DNA of 64,000 bases, from positions 1,183,138 to 1,247,137 of the forward strand of contig CH003416.1 of the NCBI GenBank assembly GCA_000149265.1, written 5' to 3'. The stretch comes from Ciona savignyi. Lineage: Eukaryota; Chordata; Ascidiacea; Phlebobranchia; Cionidae. Positions 11,748 to 24,412 of this stretch are shown here, one piece after another; the stretch's first letter is position 1, and every line of letters starts with the position of its first letter. The notes under the pieces are model-generated. The model saw nothing but the letters and a program-made list of their open reading frames with translations, had not been told where the DNA came from and made no database searches. The translations under genes and the position numbers were made by a program.

Positions 11748-14220
11748 ATGCAGCCGGTAAAGTTTTGCACGTTTTGGGTTTTAGTTTTAACCTGTTTCAT
11801 GTGCTCGGAAGCAATAAGACTAAGAAGACAATCTCCACATGTACCTGGTAAACCTGCACTGCTGTGTTTGATGTTGGCAACAGTATTTTTTAATTTTATT
11901 ATGGTTGTTTGCAAAATTGTCCTTTAACCAATGGGTCAAACTTAAAAAAAATACTTTTTCATTTACAAAAGCAAAGAAATAATTAGAGAGAGGCCGAATA
12001 AAATTTAAATGGTGTCAAGCTAAAGTAGGGTTCGGCAATCTACAGCCCACAGTCCGGTTTCGCTCGTCTGTTATATCACAAATAGTGCCTTTTGGGTGGG
12101 AACAAAGTAAGGTTAACCGAGTGGAATATCTGAGATCATACGAAGTATACGTTATGTGTGTCGGTTCACGACACAAAATCATGTATGTCATACCGAGGAA
12201 ACGAAATTGTTAGTGGAATATAAGTATGGTCCGGTGAGATTGTGCAATTTTTTTGTGTTAGAAGGCAGTGACCACGAAACTGGACTAAAGCATTAAAGTC
12301 TGGAGTTGCTAAATATTCTAGACTAAGAAGTTTTAATTATTCTTTTGTAGACCATGAGATCGAGGAGTGGCAAATCGAAAGACTAATCATGTGCACTCCG
12401 TGTCATTCGGACGCCAGGTGCAGCCGACTCCGTAATTTCTTGACTTGCTCCTATCGTTGCTACAACAACCACAACACACAAATCCTTAGTAAGAATGTTT
12501 TTTTTTGTGAGAACTACAGTTCCCTTACGACTGTGTGACCTGCTACGACTGCGTGACCTGCTACAAAATAGAATCGTATCGTTGAATTAACTGGTGGTTC
12601 GAGACAGAGGATTGAGTACGATGTTATTTGAAAGGGGACACATACAATTCAATCACAAATTATATTTTTGGCTAGTTTAAATCTCCTTTTCGTTTCTTAC
12701 ACACTTACCCAACATGCACTTTTAGGAAACCAGGGCATGCTGAATTGCCCACGGCTATTTGAATGCGAGGATGGGTGTTTATACCATCCGGGTCATGTAC
12801 CTAGCCCGAACGAATGCCAGGGTATTGTCGACTGTTTTGCTTGTTTACAAGAAAATGAGAATTGTGGTGAGTGTTGTGCCATATTTAGCCAACTGATTTG
12901 TTGAATTAATAGACCTATAGACCCTATGATGAGTTTCGCAGATTAAGTGTGATGTTTGTATATGATTAGGAGTTCCTTTAATTATACTACACCCCATTGT
13001 TTAAATATAGTCATATTCGCCAAAAGTGGCTTTTTTAGGGTCAGAAACGCCGAACGATCGAATAGTAACCATTCAGCAACCTTTTTGCTATCTGTTAATC
13101 GCTTTTATCGCATGAGCTAGGATATTGTTTACACAAACGGCTGAAGATGCCATGTGTAGAACACGACTGTCGCTTTGAAATCGACTTTGGGTGCCTTTGA
13201 GGTTTTAAAATCCGGGTATGACGCACCTGTTAACTTATATGTTTCAACAGGCACTCTTTATGGCGTTCCCCAGTGTGTGGTGCAAGGACGTGAGTTTGCT
13301 TTATAATACGTAGTCGAAAAATGTTTTTCCGATTAGGGTATTTTTTGTGTAAAACATTCATATATATATATATAAATATAACCTACAACTCGCTTTTGCG
13401 TTTCTAACCAACTATACTGTTCATTTATAGAAGTATCTCCATTTCTTAAACCTCACTTTCCTAAACTACAATAGGTCACATTGCAATGGAATTTCAAAGA
13501 GTCGGTAGCCCTGACGAACTGATGTTAAGGTCGTGGACCTGTAACGCATGCGACAACGACGCTCGATGTGCTGGAGGACTAATGGATGTCATTAGATGCC
13601 TGCGAGCCAACTGCACCATACCAACAGATTGTAAGACTTATACAAAAGTCGTAGAGTGTTAGATAGTCATCATATCAGCGTATACCTTAAATGTTTACCG
13701 ATCGTTAAATGATTGGATTCATTAAATTGTCATGCCCTAAGATATTATACAAAATATTGAATTCATAAATATGAACTTAACATGCCCTAAACGTGATTTT
13801 ATAGCGGTAAACCGTAAGGATTTATTGAAAACATTATTTTCTGATTTTCAGATATGTACCAAACATGTGACGAGTTTAGAATTTGTTATGACGAATGTAG
13901 CAGTTTGCAAGACCTTGTACCACAATGTGGAACAGCACCAATTCTATGTGAAATTTGCCTTAAGGAAAAATGTGGTTAGTTAACTATGTTGATATATCTT
14001 TCTTTTGGTATAGCTGGCTTGGTGATTAACTTATACATTTTCCTGGTACTTCCCTGTAACATTTTATTTTGGCTGATGAATATTTAATATCACGTGAAAA
14101 GTTAACCTATAATAAAAATAATATCTTTAAAAGGTTTTTTAAATCATTTCAGGTGTAGCCGCACGCCCACCGACTTGCTTGTTTGATTATGAACGAGGAA
14201 GACGACAAAACTCTCCGTGA
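11748..14220 (+). CDS. Secreted cysteine-rich protein, gene C of a tandem trio
   Basis: Seven exons: 11748-11847, 12351-12488, 12726-12866, 13251-13289, 13475-13630, 13852-13974 and 14153-14220, giving 254 aa. It has the same exon lengths and phases as gene B. The protein differs from B at only a few positions: several signal-peptide residues, GIVDCF for GIADCF, CNAC for CNSC, LVPQC for LTPHC, CLKEKC for CLKENC, VAARPP for VTARPP, and FDYERG for FEYERG. All cysteines and the RLRR site are kept. Poly(A) signal AATAAA at 14256-14261. It is the product of the ~3.5-kb tandem duplication and is intact, so both copies are probably expressed. Function is not recognised. Confidence 0.85.
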
Positions 14221-14333
14221 TAACATTATCTTCGACGCCAGCGTTGTCGAATCTGAATAAACCAATACCAATCACATATTACCCACCATTGTTTGTACAA
14301 AAAAACACATATTTAATATATAGAATGCGTTAA

Positions 14334-14467
14334 ACCAAGGGGGTTAACACACAGGAAATCGTCAGATCACATCGCGCCCATCGTCGGGTCACCGGAGCTA
14401 TTGCAGTGTGTTGTATATGATAGACATGTTCCTTCAATTTAGTAGAACCCATTAATCCTCTGGGTTC
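14334..14467 (-). mobile_element. Truncated SINE in the gene C 3' flank
   Basis: Body-only fragment of the tRNA-derived SINE family, lacking both the tRNA-like head and the TATCC tail. It sits at a point where duplication unit 1 (near 10700) has no insertion, so it arrived or was retained after the B/C duplication. Confidence 0.65.
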
Positions 14468-15232
14468 TGTTCGCGGAACTTGACAGAAGCCCGCGGGCTG
14501 TGATGGGGCGGTGAAGTTATTACATACGAGCAACCGTCCGATTACGTCATGACCACAGTCGAATAACCGTAAGTTTGCAGTTTATTGATCCGGAAAACAC
14601 TGCAACAGGTTTTGCTTAATTTATCAAACCACTTTGTCCAGACAATGTATAGGCTACTTTGTACCTTGTCCAAGGACACAACCAACTCTCTAGTTGCTTA
14701 CTGGTTTCGATCCAATACATTTCCACTGCCGGTTACACGCGCTGGGCTTTGCAAATTTTAAGAGCAGAATTTATTTGTTTATAGAAAATAATAGTAATAT
14801 TACTAATGTTTTTATTGTAGAATTACGTAATAGGGGACGAACAAATATTTTAATATGTTAGATGCGGCGTCTCACCTACCGAACAACGCAAAAATAAAAT
14901 ATCTCTCAAATTAATTATTTTTAAATAGTGATAATTTTTATATGCTGCAAGCGGGTCCACCTTACCGTGCAAATCTAGCAAATCCAGTGCTTTGGGCCCA
15001 ATGTCCTTACTAATTACACAAATCACGGAAAATACCTCGCGCCTACCGTCGGGACTATGCTTGCAAAGTGCCAAATACACAATCGACTAACGAGCGGATA
15101 ATTTCCAACCATTACCTTTCAATAACTTACCGTATAAACCGACTTCCCCGTGGTAATTATGGGTCCCTCTTGGAAAAATGGGACACATATTGTTTTTGTC
15201 CGTTTTTTTTCTTTTTTTTTTCGTCAAAGGTT
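14468..15232. other. 3' part of duplication unit 2 and unique spacer
   Basis: 14468-15034 matches 10705-11245. From 15035 to 15232 the sequence is unique and ends in a T-rich stretch just before the satellite. No gene is seen. Confidence 0.55.
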
Positions 15233-16490
15233 TGACAGGCATGGCTTGTGGCTCCGACATCTACCAGAAGGGATAATATAATCGTAATGAAACTTTGACA
15301 TTTGTTAGCGCAAATGGTCTAGATATGCAGAAACCAAAATGTTAGGCAACTTATAGAGGGGGATTCCCCTGGGAGGCGAAAAACCAAAACGGTATTTTTT
15401 TTCTAAAACATTAGCTGTTTTGGGCATAGCGCTTGAACGGCTACTCCAATTTTAATTAGGTTTGGTAAAAAGTAAGAACATTAGCCAATGATATACCACT
15501 TTAAAGAAATAATAAAATTACCTAGGGAAATACCCTAAAAATAAGATTTTGTTCTCAAATCATGATTGTGACAGGCATGGCTTGTGGCTCCGACATCTAT
15601 CAGAATGAGTAATGGAATTGCAATAAAACTTTGACATTTGTTAGCGCACATGGTCTAGATACGCAGAAACCAAAATTTTGGTAATTTATCGAGGGGGATT
15701 CTCCTGGGAGGTAAAAAAAACCAAAACGGCATTTTTTCTAAAAAATTAGTTTTTTTGGGCATAGCGCATGAACGACTGCTTCAATGTTGATCAGATTTGG
15801 TAAAATGTATGTGTATTAACCATTGCTTTACGAATGAGAAGAAAGAAATTATTTACTCGGGGAAATACCCTAAAAATAAAGATATGTTCCTAACTCCCGA
15901 TTGTAACAGTTATGGCCTGTGGCTTTACAATCTATCAGAAGGGGTAATGAAATCGCAATGAACCTTTCTCATTTGTTAGACAACATGGTCTAGAAAAGCA
16001 AAAACCAAAATTTTAGGTAATACATCTAGGGGAATTCCCCTAGTACGTAAAAAATCAAAACGTTTTTTTTAAGTAAATAGCTTTTTTCGGGCATAGCGCT
16101 TGAACGGCTTCTCAAATTTAAATCAGATTTAGTGGAATGTAAGTGCATTAGCAACTGATTCAACACTTTAAAGAAATAAAAAAAATATCTAGGGGTATAA
16201 TCTAAAAAATAAGATTTTGTCCTTAAATCATGTTGCGACAGGCATGGCATGGCGCGCCGACATCTCCAACAATGAGTCGTTAAATCGGATTAAAACTTTT
16301 AGAATTGTTGGATAACATAACCCAGATTTAAATGTAAAAACAAATATTTATGTACTAAACCCAGTGGAATTCCCCGAAGCCATGAAATACTAAATCGGGC
16401 TGTAGTAAAATTTAGCTTCATTTCAATACAGCGCTTGACACGAGTCTTTAATTTAAAATATTTGTGGTGTAATGTTCGTAAATCTATCAT
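15233..16490. repeat. Tandem satellite, ~335-bp unit, about four copies
   Basis: Units start at about 15233, 15569, 15904 and 16236, each opening with a variant of tgacaggcatggcttgtgg and containing ggcatagcgcttgaacggc. Periods are 336, 335 and 332 bp. Copies 1-2 are close, copy 3 is more diverged and copy 4 is degenerate. A T- or A-rich tract sits at the same place in each unit. No coding frame is conserved between units. Confidence 0.85.
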
Positions 16491-17164
16491 GATTACTTTT
16501 TTTACTACACATGGAAAAAAATATTGGTTTGATAACTATGGGACCCATACGTTTATGCTTGAAGAAACAAAACTATGGCAGCCCGGTTAAAGCTTTCTAG
16601 AATATTGGATAACATGGACCTGGCGTCCACGTATCTGAAAAAAACATATATTGCGCAATGAACATTAATAACAAGATTGGATTGTTACCCTAGGGACCCA
16701 TGCGTTTATGCTTGCAGAAACAAACTATATACTCGGTATATAAAATACAAAATGTGGTAAGGGACCCTGCTCGCATGAATATATAGCATACATCATGTGT
16801 TTTACAAATAGTTGTGGTTAAACACGTGGTTGACACTCTCTAGTTTGTCCTGTTTTTATAACCGTGTAGCTGTTGTTATTGTATGCGTCAAACGAAGTAA
16901 TTGAAAGCATTTTTTTATTTACTATAATCCAAATAGGCAATAGAAATACACAAAATATTGCAGCATGCAGAGTGTAGACGCACGTAGCGCGTAATTGGGG
17001 TACCGAAATAGTAATGATTTTTTTTATAGCAATTAAGTTAAGAAAGTGCAAAGTGTGCATTACAATGGATTAAGCTCACAAAAATCAAAAAATAAAGCAA
17101 AAATTAACAAGTCTATGATATTAGTAACAAATGAGTAATTAATCTATGGAATGGTAATGAAGAA
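16491..17164. other. Spacer between satellite and FAAH-like gene
   Basis: It contains two diverged direct repeats around gggaccca.gcgtttatgcttg (about 16540 and 16695). A minus-strand frame at 16818-17060 has a hydrophobic stretch but no domain or context support. The 3' UTR of the FAAH-like gene should lie at the right end. Confidence 0.45.
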
Positions 17165-20100
17165 TTATGCTGAAAGAATATCGTTGTAGATTTTTGGTTT
17201 TCGCAAAGCTATTTTGCGCTCCAGGCACTCTGCAATTTTAAGAGCCATATCCTCTCTCCACCAGGCACACATAATCTGTGCAAATTAAAGAACATTTAGA
17301 ACGTGCAAAAGTTTTAAGATGGCTGTTTGTTTTTTTCAGGACTTTGGGATTTTTCTATACAAATTTCAGCTTTATTCATATTAAGACCATGTCAGATAAA
17401 AAATTTGAAAGTTCATTGAGACCATGTAAAAGTTTTAGGACGGCTTTTTTTTTTTTTTCAGGACTTTAAAAATTTTCTATCCAAATTTCAGCTTCATTCA
17501 CATTAAGACCATGTTAGATAAAAATTTGGAAAGTTTTAACCAATTTGGACAACTTCTTCCAGCCTTAAAAGCATTTCACAAAAANNNNNNNNNNNNNNNN
17601 NNNNNNNNNNNNNNNNNNNNNNNNNNNNNNNNNNNNNNNNNNNNNNNNNNNNNNNNNNNNNNNNNNNNNNNNNNNNNNNNNNNNNNNNNNNNNNNNNNNN
17701 NNNNNNNNNNNNNNNNNNNNNNNNNNNNNNNNNNNNNNNNNNNNNNNNNNNNNNNNNNNNNNNNNNNNNNNNNNNNNNNNNNNNNNTATTAATACCTGGA
17801 GTCCAACAGGTAGACCTTTTGCATTATAACCCACAGGGATAGTGATACCTGGAATGCCAGTAAAGTTCCCAAGAGCAATGTACCTGGAGTAAAAATGAGT
17901 AATTCAATTAGGATCAAATATTGACGATCAATCAGTCTATAAAACAACGATTTAATTCATAAAATATATTAGATGTTTTATGATCATGGATTCTCCCAAT
18001 TACATGCACTTTCCTTTGCACTTAAAAAACAACAAATTATTGTGCATTTTAATACTTGGGTCATCTTTGGCTAATCTTTAGAGCTTTTTTTGAATTTGTC
18101 AACTCCTTTAACAAAATCCTATGGTGCCAAGGCATCAATACCTCATGTTGAGTGAGTCCTGGTTGACATTAGTGCTTCCAACGGCTAGGTCACCGAGGTG
18201 GATTTGTGGGGCAGTTTGCGCGCATGTGGGTGTGATCAGCGCGTCATATTTCTCGAAAAACTGCCGTGTGATTTCGATGGCCCTGGTGCGCTGCTTGTTG
18301 GCTTGGATGAAGTCCATGGCGGTGATAGATCGGCCCAATTTGAACAGAGTGCGGGATGGTACTGACTATAGATAGAATAAATATAGTATCGTCAAAAGCT
18401 GGGAATTTTAAAAATAAAAATATTCTTTAAGTGTCAGTGCCCTGTTTTACTAATAGTGTCTTAACACAATCTTACGTCAAGGGACTTAATGGTAGGAATG
18501 AAGTATTTAGACCTTTTTATAGTTTACCTACCCACCCCAGCAGTATACTGACCATGTAAGGACAAGGAAGGGACAAAACCTACAAAGCACTAAAATCAAA
18601 AAAGGAAAACTTGGACCATTTCAAGGATGTTGAATCATGGGTATTCTTGAATGTTAAACCACGTTACTATTTAATTTTAAAATAATTCAAGACAAATTGC
18701 AGAATTCCAGTAACAACATTCTTGCAAGATTATTAACGTAAGCAAAAATATATGTTTGTATACAAACAGGCAAATTGCAACTTTCATTTAGAGACTTAAT
18801 CAGACAGTAGCTTATGCTATCTTACAATGTCATTGTAGTAGTTGTCAAAATCTGATCCAATATTGGTGGACATCTCTGAGATGATAGTGATACGGTGGGC
18901 CACCAGAATATCATGCAGCTCAGCGAATTCCGTTGACTCCACTTGTGCGCCACAGGATTCCAACAAGGTCAGGGCATCGCAGCATATTTCGTGCACATCA
19001 GATAAGCAATCCTGTAAAGAGAAAAGATGTATACATTAAAAAAGATACTTCGGTGATAGAGTATTTTTTTAAATCACTCAACGTGTAAAAAATGATAAAC
19101 GTAATTTGTAGCGAAAGATGATTTGTACGATAAGGATAATGGCAAATTTGGTGAACAATAAACCAATAATTTAAATTTAACTTGTTTATTTGTAAAAATT
19201 GTTTATAGAGACATGATTGGATACTAGTTGTATTCATCACTAAAGCTGAAAAATTATAGGAACACATATCAGTGTGTCACACTGACACTTTCGGGTTGAT
19301 GAAACAGACAAACAAATATTTTGTTGGACAATAATAGTTGTAACAATAAAAATCTAGTTTTTAGATATGTATCATAAGAAAAGAATAAATCTGTTCAATT
19401 TCATTTACCCATGTTTCCCCACCACATTACCTTGAAATTTCTTCGATCGACTCCAATTTTTATTCCATTTAAATTTCCGCCAAACTTTGGAATCTTTGCT
19501 TTTGGCTGCTTCAAGCCAAGTGGGTAACCCGGGTCGGGTCCACTGAGCAATGCATAGAACAATGCAGCATCTCGAACTGATACGCATAGTGGACCTGGTG
19601 GAAGGATAACAACAGATCTTAAGGGGCAAAACTCAAATTTATTACAACTAATATTTTACGTTTTTTTGGGGCAAACAATACTAAATGTGTTGCAGAAAAA
19701 AAACTCTGCAAGAGCTGCTACTAAGGGTTTGATCTTGGGTTTTTCCAAGTTTCCATACTTAGTTTATGTACAAAGTTGCTGTCACACTACACAGAGATCT
19801 TATATCAACCTAGTCATCATAATGGATCTGGGAGACAGTTGCCAGTCTGCCATTAAAAATAGCTTGTGACATTTGGATGCGTTGCTTATAATATTAAAGG
19901 TGTTAACATTTTCAATATATACTATATCCCGTTTTAGCGTACAATTCTACTTGAATTTACAATTGTATTGTTAATTACCAAAATAAATAAAAAAATTTAA
20001 AACAAAGTATGGGCAGCAGTAGCACATAATAACAATCTAAGTGAAGACTACCTGCATGTCCGACACTGTTGGTGAGTCCATCCACCCTGGTTAATGTGAT

Positions 20101-23100
20101 CCGAGCGAAGGTGGGTTTTAACCCCACAATGCCGCAGTATGAGGATGGGATTCGAACAGAGCCTCCCCCATCAGTACCTGTGGGTAGGAAGATATAAGCA
20201 TTAATCTGAATGACTTGGGAAAGGAGGGAGGGTCCGGGGGGGTGTTTAATTTTAAGTACAAGATGAGTTATTATTTATTGTTAGGAAAAGTACAACCTAC
20301 AGACCTAAACATTATTAAGTTTATCCTAACAGAAAATTCGTAATTCAAGGTTTTGTTTGAAAAGCTGCAACTATTATCGCCAAAAACAAAAGCACTTTAT
20401 GAATTGACACCATAAGCAGTAAAATAAGTCACCGATTCCCATGGTTGCAATGCCAGCAGCAACAGCAGAAGCACAGCCAGATGAACTTCCACCAGAGTAA
20501 TGGTTGGGATCGTACGGTGTTCTACATGCACCAAATCCCCTAAAAATGATAGTCAATATGATCTTTTGATAGAAGAGTGAAAAAATAATCTTCGTTTGAA
20601 AACCCTATGTTAACGCTTGTTTTGAAGCAGATATGTGTTCTCTATGTAACTAAAACGTAATGGCCAGCCTAGAGCTGGGCGTAATTACGAAATTACGTTC
20701 AGTTACGTAATTACGGACGTCGGAATTACGTTACGTAAGTCAAATCAAAATTACGTAATTACGCATCTGTCCGTAATTATTTAAACGGGAATTGATGAAC
20801 GTTGTAAATATACTGTCTATGCAATTCCTTGTTTAAGTCTTAGCAAAAAAAATTGTTCGTTTATTTTTGTTCGAGTTAGGCCTGTGCGAAGTTAACGGTT
20901 AACCGGTTAATCGAGTGGACGTCACAGTTAACCGTTAATGAAATCAATAAATGGTTAACCGGCTGTGTTCGTTTTTTCACGCATACAACAGCGCATGATA
21001 ACAATACACATTATGGGGTGGTTGTTCTTTTTTAAAGACTGCGCGGTTGACTTTCAGTGGGCCTACTATTAGTGATGGGACGAGAAAAGGTAGAGGCCCC
21101 GAGTTTGTATCGAGTTGCTAACCGTATCTTTTCGCGTTGCTAACTGAAACTTGTCGTGTTGCCAACCGTTGCTCGTCACATTGTTTATTGCTTTGATCGG
21201 CGGTATGACCTAGGGTCACGTTGACCTAGTTTCAATATAGGACCACTGACGCACTCCCGAGCGCGTTCTTCCCATTATTAAGTACTAGCGAGAGAGAACA
21301 CTTGGTTAAAAATCTTGGCTAAAAAAAAGTTAACCTATTTTTCTTTGATCTGTTAACCGTTATAGGTATTTGCACAGATCTAGTTCGATTAGTTTGAACC
21401 ACCGGTAAGAATAATCAAAATCGCGTTAAATACACGTGATCTTGGGATTCGCGCCAATTTCCTTATCTGTAATCAGCGCAATTAGACAAAGGGCAACGCC
21501 GCCACGATCTGCGGTTTGTTTACTTGTGAATTTGTTTCAACGCAGGACGAACGAACTGTTTAGTTTAAACTTTAAAGTCTCTGAAGTTAAGTTTAAAACT
21601 TTATTCTTTTTGTTTATCATCAAAATGCATCCAAAAACACGATGATTTTTGGGTGTTTTTAAAATAACTATGACGTCATAAAAATTACGTAACTGAGCTG
21701 GCGTAATTCCGTAATACAACTTTGATCAATTACGCCCAGCTCTAGGCCAGCCTATCATTTTTGAAAAAAAAAAGATTAAACCCGGCACCTACCGAACTTT
21801 TGAAAAACATTAATAAAAATCAATAAAACTAATGTGTAAAATGGCAGTCACCGATGTTTTCATGGTACTGTAAATATACTCGAATAACAACAAAAAACAT
21901 TTGCTTACTCATTTGGATTATTTCCAGAGGTGCCGAATCCAAACTCATGCATGTTGGCGACAGCAAGCACAATGCAACCGAGGCGACGCAATTTATCGAC
22001 AGCTACAGAATCTTCTTTGGCAAGCAAACCTGGATTTCTATACGACGTCCCGTTCTGGTACCGCATTCCTTTCTAAAAATCACACAATTTAATGAAATCG
22101 TATAGTGATAGGCTGGTTTGTAAATGTGAACGGTTTGGTAAACTGTGTTTTATCCTCAAGAAATCGTAACAAATTAACCATGTTTTTTTATTAAGGTAAA
22201 CATGTGAAACTGATGGGTTTTCATAAAATTTTGATACCAATTTTTTGACCTTCTTTGTTCGGTCATTTTACCGATTGGGGTGGGGAGACTGTTATCATGC
22301 AACTGGATTTTTCCATCACGACCGTTAAAAGTTAAATTACTTACAACAATGCATATTTAAATGCGAATGGACAAAAGGTTTTTACAAAAAATACATAACA
22401 AGATGGATTTCGGAAACTAAATTGGTGCCCCTCATGTCCTTGCAAGTTAAACTTCACAGATTCTGCCACCATTTGAATTCAATTAGCTTATTTCAAGCTA
22501 CAGTAGTTAACAAACTGCTAAACCTAATATTTCGACTGTGGACACTTGGCGTTTAGCATTTTCTAATACGACTGGCATATTCATATCCCAATGACGACTG
22601 ATATTATTCACCCGACACAGTGTAAACAATTCCAGTAAGTACGTACCACTGCAAATTCATCTTTAATCACCACGAACACCCCATCCAACGGTGACAGAGT
22701 GCTGGAGGTTTTGTACCTCTCCGTGGATGCGGAAGCTTGCTGTGTATTTAACAATTATTTATGACGAGCGACATTAAAGAAACATTTTTGGATGGTTTGG
22801 TATCACCTCTTGTGGATAGTTTTGAAGCTCTTAAGATCATATTATTAGTATCACTTATGATTTTGCAATCACACAATACTGCTATATCAGGAGGCATATC
22901 ACTAATATTTTTTACACCATTCGACTATATTTCATATTTCCTAATTGATAAATTTGGCCTCGACACTACGCAACATTTTTCTATGCACTATGCAAATCAA
23001 CCATAATCTAAACATATAAATTTACATAATTTTCTTTGTCATAGCAGTAAACGCACACCTACTTCAACTGTAAAGCCGCATGTCCGAAATTTACATGTCA

Positions 23101-24042
23101 ACATGCTATTTAGGTAACAAGTCTTTTCGGTACTGATTTTTACACAAAATTATTTTTAACAGTGCCCTAACTGTTAAAATTCTTTTTACCAGTTTAAATA
23201 CCACATGTTGATACTTACGCTTCTGATAGAGTCCAATTTATATTTCACAATAGCATTAAGTTTTTTAGAGTTTTCAATTGCTGCAATGGCATTTTCAGCC
23301 ACAGCACTTGGTGTGGTCTCTCCACTTCGGTATTTTGACACGAAATCATTCACAGAATTGAAAGTGAAGCCATCTGCAACCAGGAAATAACACAATATTT
23401 CACTGAGAATAAGTTAGTTTGCCCGCAGAGTGTTAATTCACACCAATTAGGGCAAGATACCGAGCCTATTTATTACAGAGCTGTACTGCTTTGTCTTAAG
23501 ATAAGGAATTCAACCAACGTTTTCTTAATCTAGTGCAGTGTTTCTTAACCCCAAGTCCACGGACTCATTTGAGTCCATGAAAGGGCCGCTCGCACAGTTG
23601 CTTTTGCTAAAAGTCAGTGCATACTTTATTACCAATAAACATAAAAATGGTAAATGACAAAGTTCAACATACAAAGACACAGTAGGAAAAAATCAAACCT
23701 TTCTCTTCACTGCCATTTAAAACCTCTTCAATTTCATCATTGGTTAGATTGATATCATTGGGTTTGGCACAGGGTTCTTGTAATTCAATGTTCGGGTAGA
23801 AAGTCGGATTAATTTTCATATCAATGGTGCGGAACATTGTAAATTCTCCTTGATCCAGCATTTGATCCAACAAGAACAACCGACCTACAAACTGTACAGG
23901 AAAAATATTTAATGATTGGTAATAACAGGACAGCTTAACACATTATTTGTATAAAATGCCAGCTCTCTGGGGCTTTTCTTTATCCAGTCGGCAAAATGAT
24001 AACATGACCAGAGAAGTTAGTGCACCAAACTTATATTTCAAA

Positions 24043-24085
<43 letters not shown>

Positions 24086-24412
24086 CTACATAATATACCG
24101 TGTATTATATATATATAAATACACAGTTATATAAGAAAAAAATATACACACCGAACTTATGAGCTTAGACAAAAATGTTGTCAACATTCCTCTTGTGATT
24201 GGAACCTGCAATGAAAATTTTATTTTCAAAAAATGTGTGTTGTGGCAGATACAAATTCAATTACGAACCTTTATCACTTTCGTCATTTTATAATCGCTGT
24301 TGAATTCTCCGTCTTTTTTCTCTGCGTATTTCCTTGGGCCATTGCCATAGCGACGAAGACACAGCAACCAAAATAACACAGCACCAACAATTAGCGTTAC
24401 CAATACATCCAT
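17165..24412 (-). CDS. Plant-type fatty acid amide hydrolase (amidase signature family)
   Basis: Thirteen exons in order: 24269-24412, 24152-24205, 23699-23891, 23219-23373, 22647-22739, 21909-22072, 20433-20539, 20052-20177, 19431-19594, 18826-19011, 18142-18365, 17796-17883 and 17165-17275. Every join keeps frame and the total is 602 aa, close to Arabidopsis FAAH (607 aa). An N-terminal hydrophobic segment (residues ~3-18) would anchor it to a membrane. The Ser-Ser-Lys triad is visible: Lys208 in VVIKDEF, Ser286 in GGSSSGC, nucleophile Ser310 in [11 protein letters not shown]. Flanking motifs [12 protein letters not shown] and GLPVGLQ are characteristic. The family hydrolyses fatty acid amides such as N-acylethanolamines. 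Similarity is greater to the plant/FAAH2-like branch than to mammalian FAAH1. The start lies 161 bp downstream of the NDUFA13 stop. An N gap lies in the last intron and does not break the coding sequence. Confidence 0.9.
17303..17550. repeat. Two-copy ~122-bp tandem repeat beside assembly gap
   Basis: Two copies starting near 17304 and 17426 share aaaagttttaagatggc-type starts, a poly-T tract and a caaatttcagctt segment. They lie in the last FAAH intron directly before the run of Ns, which may hide further copies. Confidence 0.65.
17585..17786. other. Assembly gap (202 Ns)
   Basis: Run of N inside FAAH intron 12. The exons on either side join in frame (GLPVGLQ to IMCAWWRED), so no coding exon needs to be hidden here. 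Confidence 0.95.
20670..21744. mobile_element. hAT-like element (outer), in FAAH intron 6
   Basis: A 1075-bp insertion with terminal inverted repeats TAGAGCTGGGCGTAATTACG and its near complement at the right end. It is flanked by the perfect 8-bp duplication GGCCAGCC at 20662-20669 and 21745-21752. TAGAGnTGGG-type ends with 8-bp duplications are typical of hAT elements. The ends are rich in ttacgtaattacg repeats. No transposase frame is seen. It carries another element at 20877-21382. Confidence 0.8.
20877..21382. mobile_element. hAT-like element nested inside the 20670-21744 element
   Basis: A ~506-bp segment with ends TAGGCCTGTGC and GCACAGATCTA, plus inner inverted copies of gttaacggttaac. 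It is flanked by GTTCGAGT (20869-20876) and GTTCGATT (21383-21390), a 7/8 match, suggesting an 8-bp target duplication that has since mutated. No coding capacity. A further TAGTGATGGG-like start at about 21070 may mark a third, smaller insertion. Confidence 0.6.
24036..24082. repeat. (AT)n microsatellite
   Basis: An AT dinucleotide tract of about 20 repeats in FAAH intron 2. Confidence 0.85.

Larger units (their letters stand above)
7770..15034 (+). repeat. Tandem duplication carrying genes B and C
   Basis: Unit 1 spans about 7770-11249 and unit 2 about 11250-15034, in the same orientation. Both begin with ggttgaaccggtat and run through promoter, all seven exons, introns and 3' flank. Start codons of B and C are 3495 bp apart. 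Intron 4 flanks are almost identical while other introns show small indels. Unit 2 has an extra ~120 bp in intron 1 (after 11925) and a truncated SINE (14334-14467) absent from unit 1. Similarity stops at 11245/15034. Confidence 0.85.
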
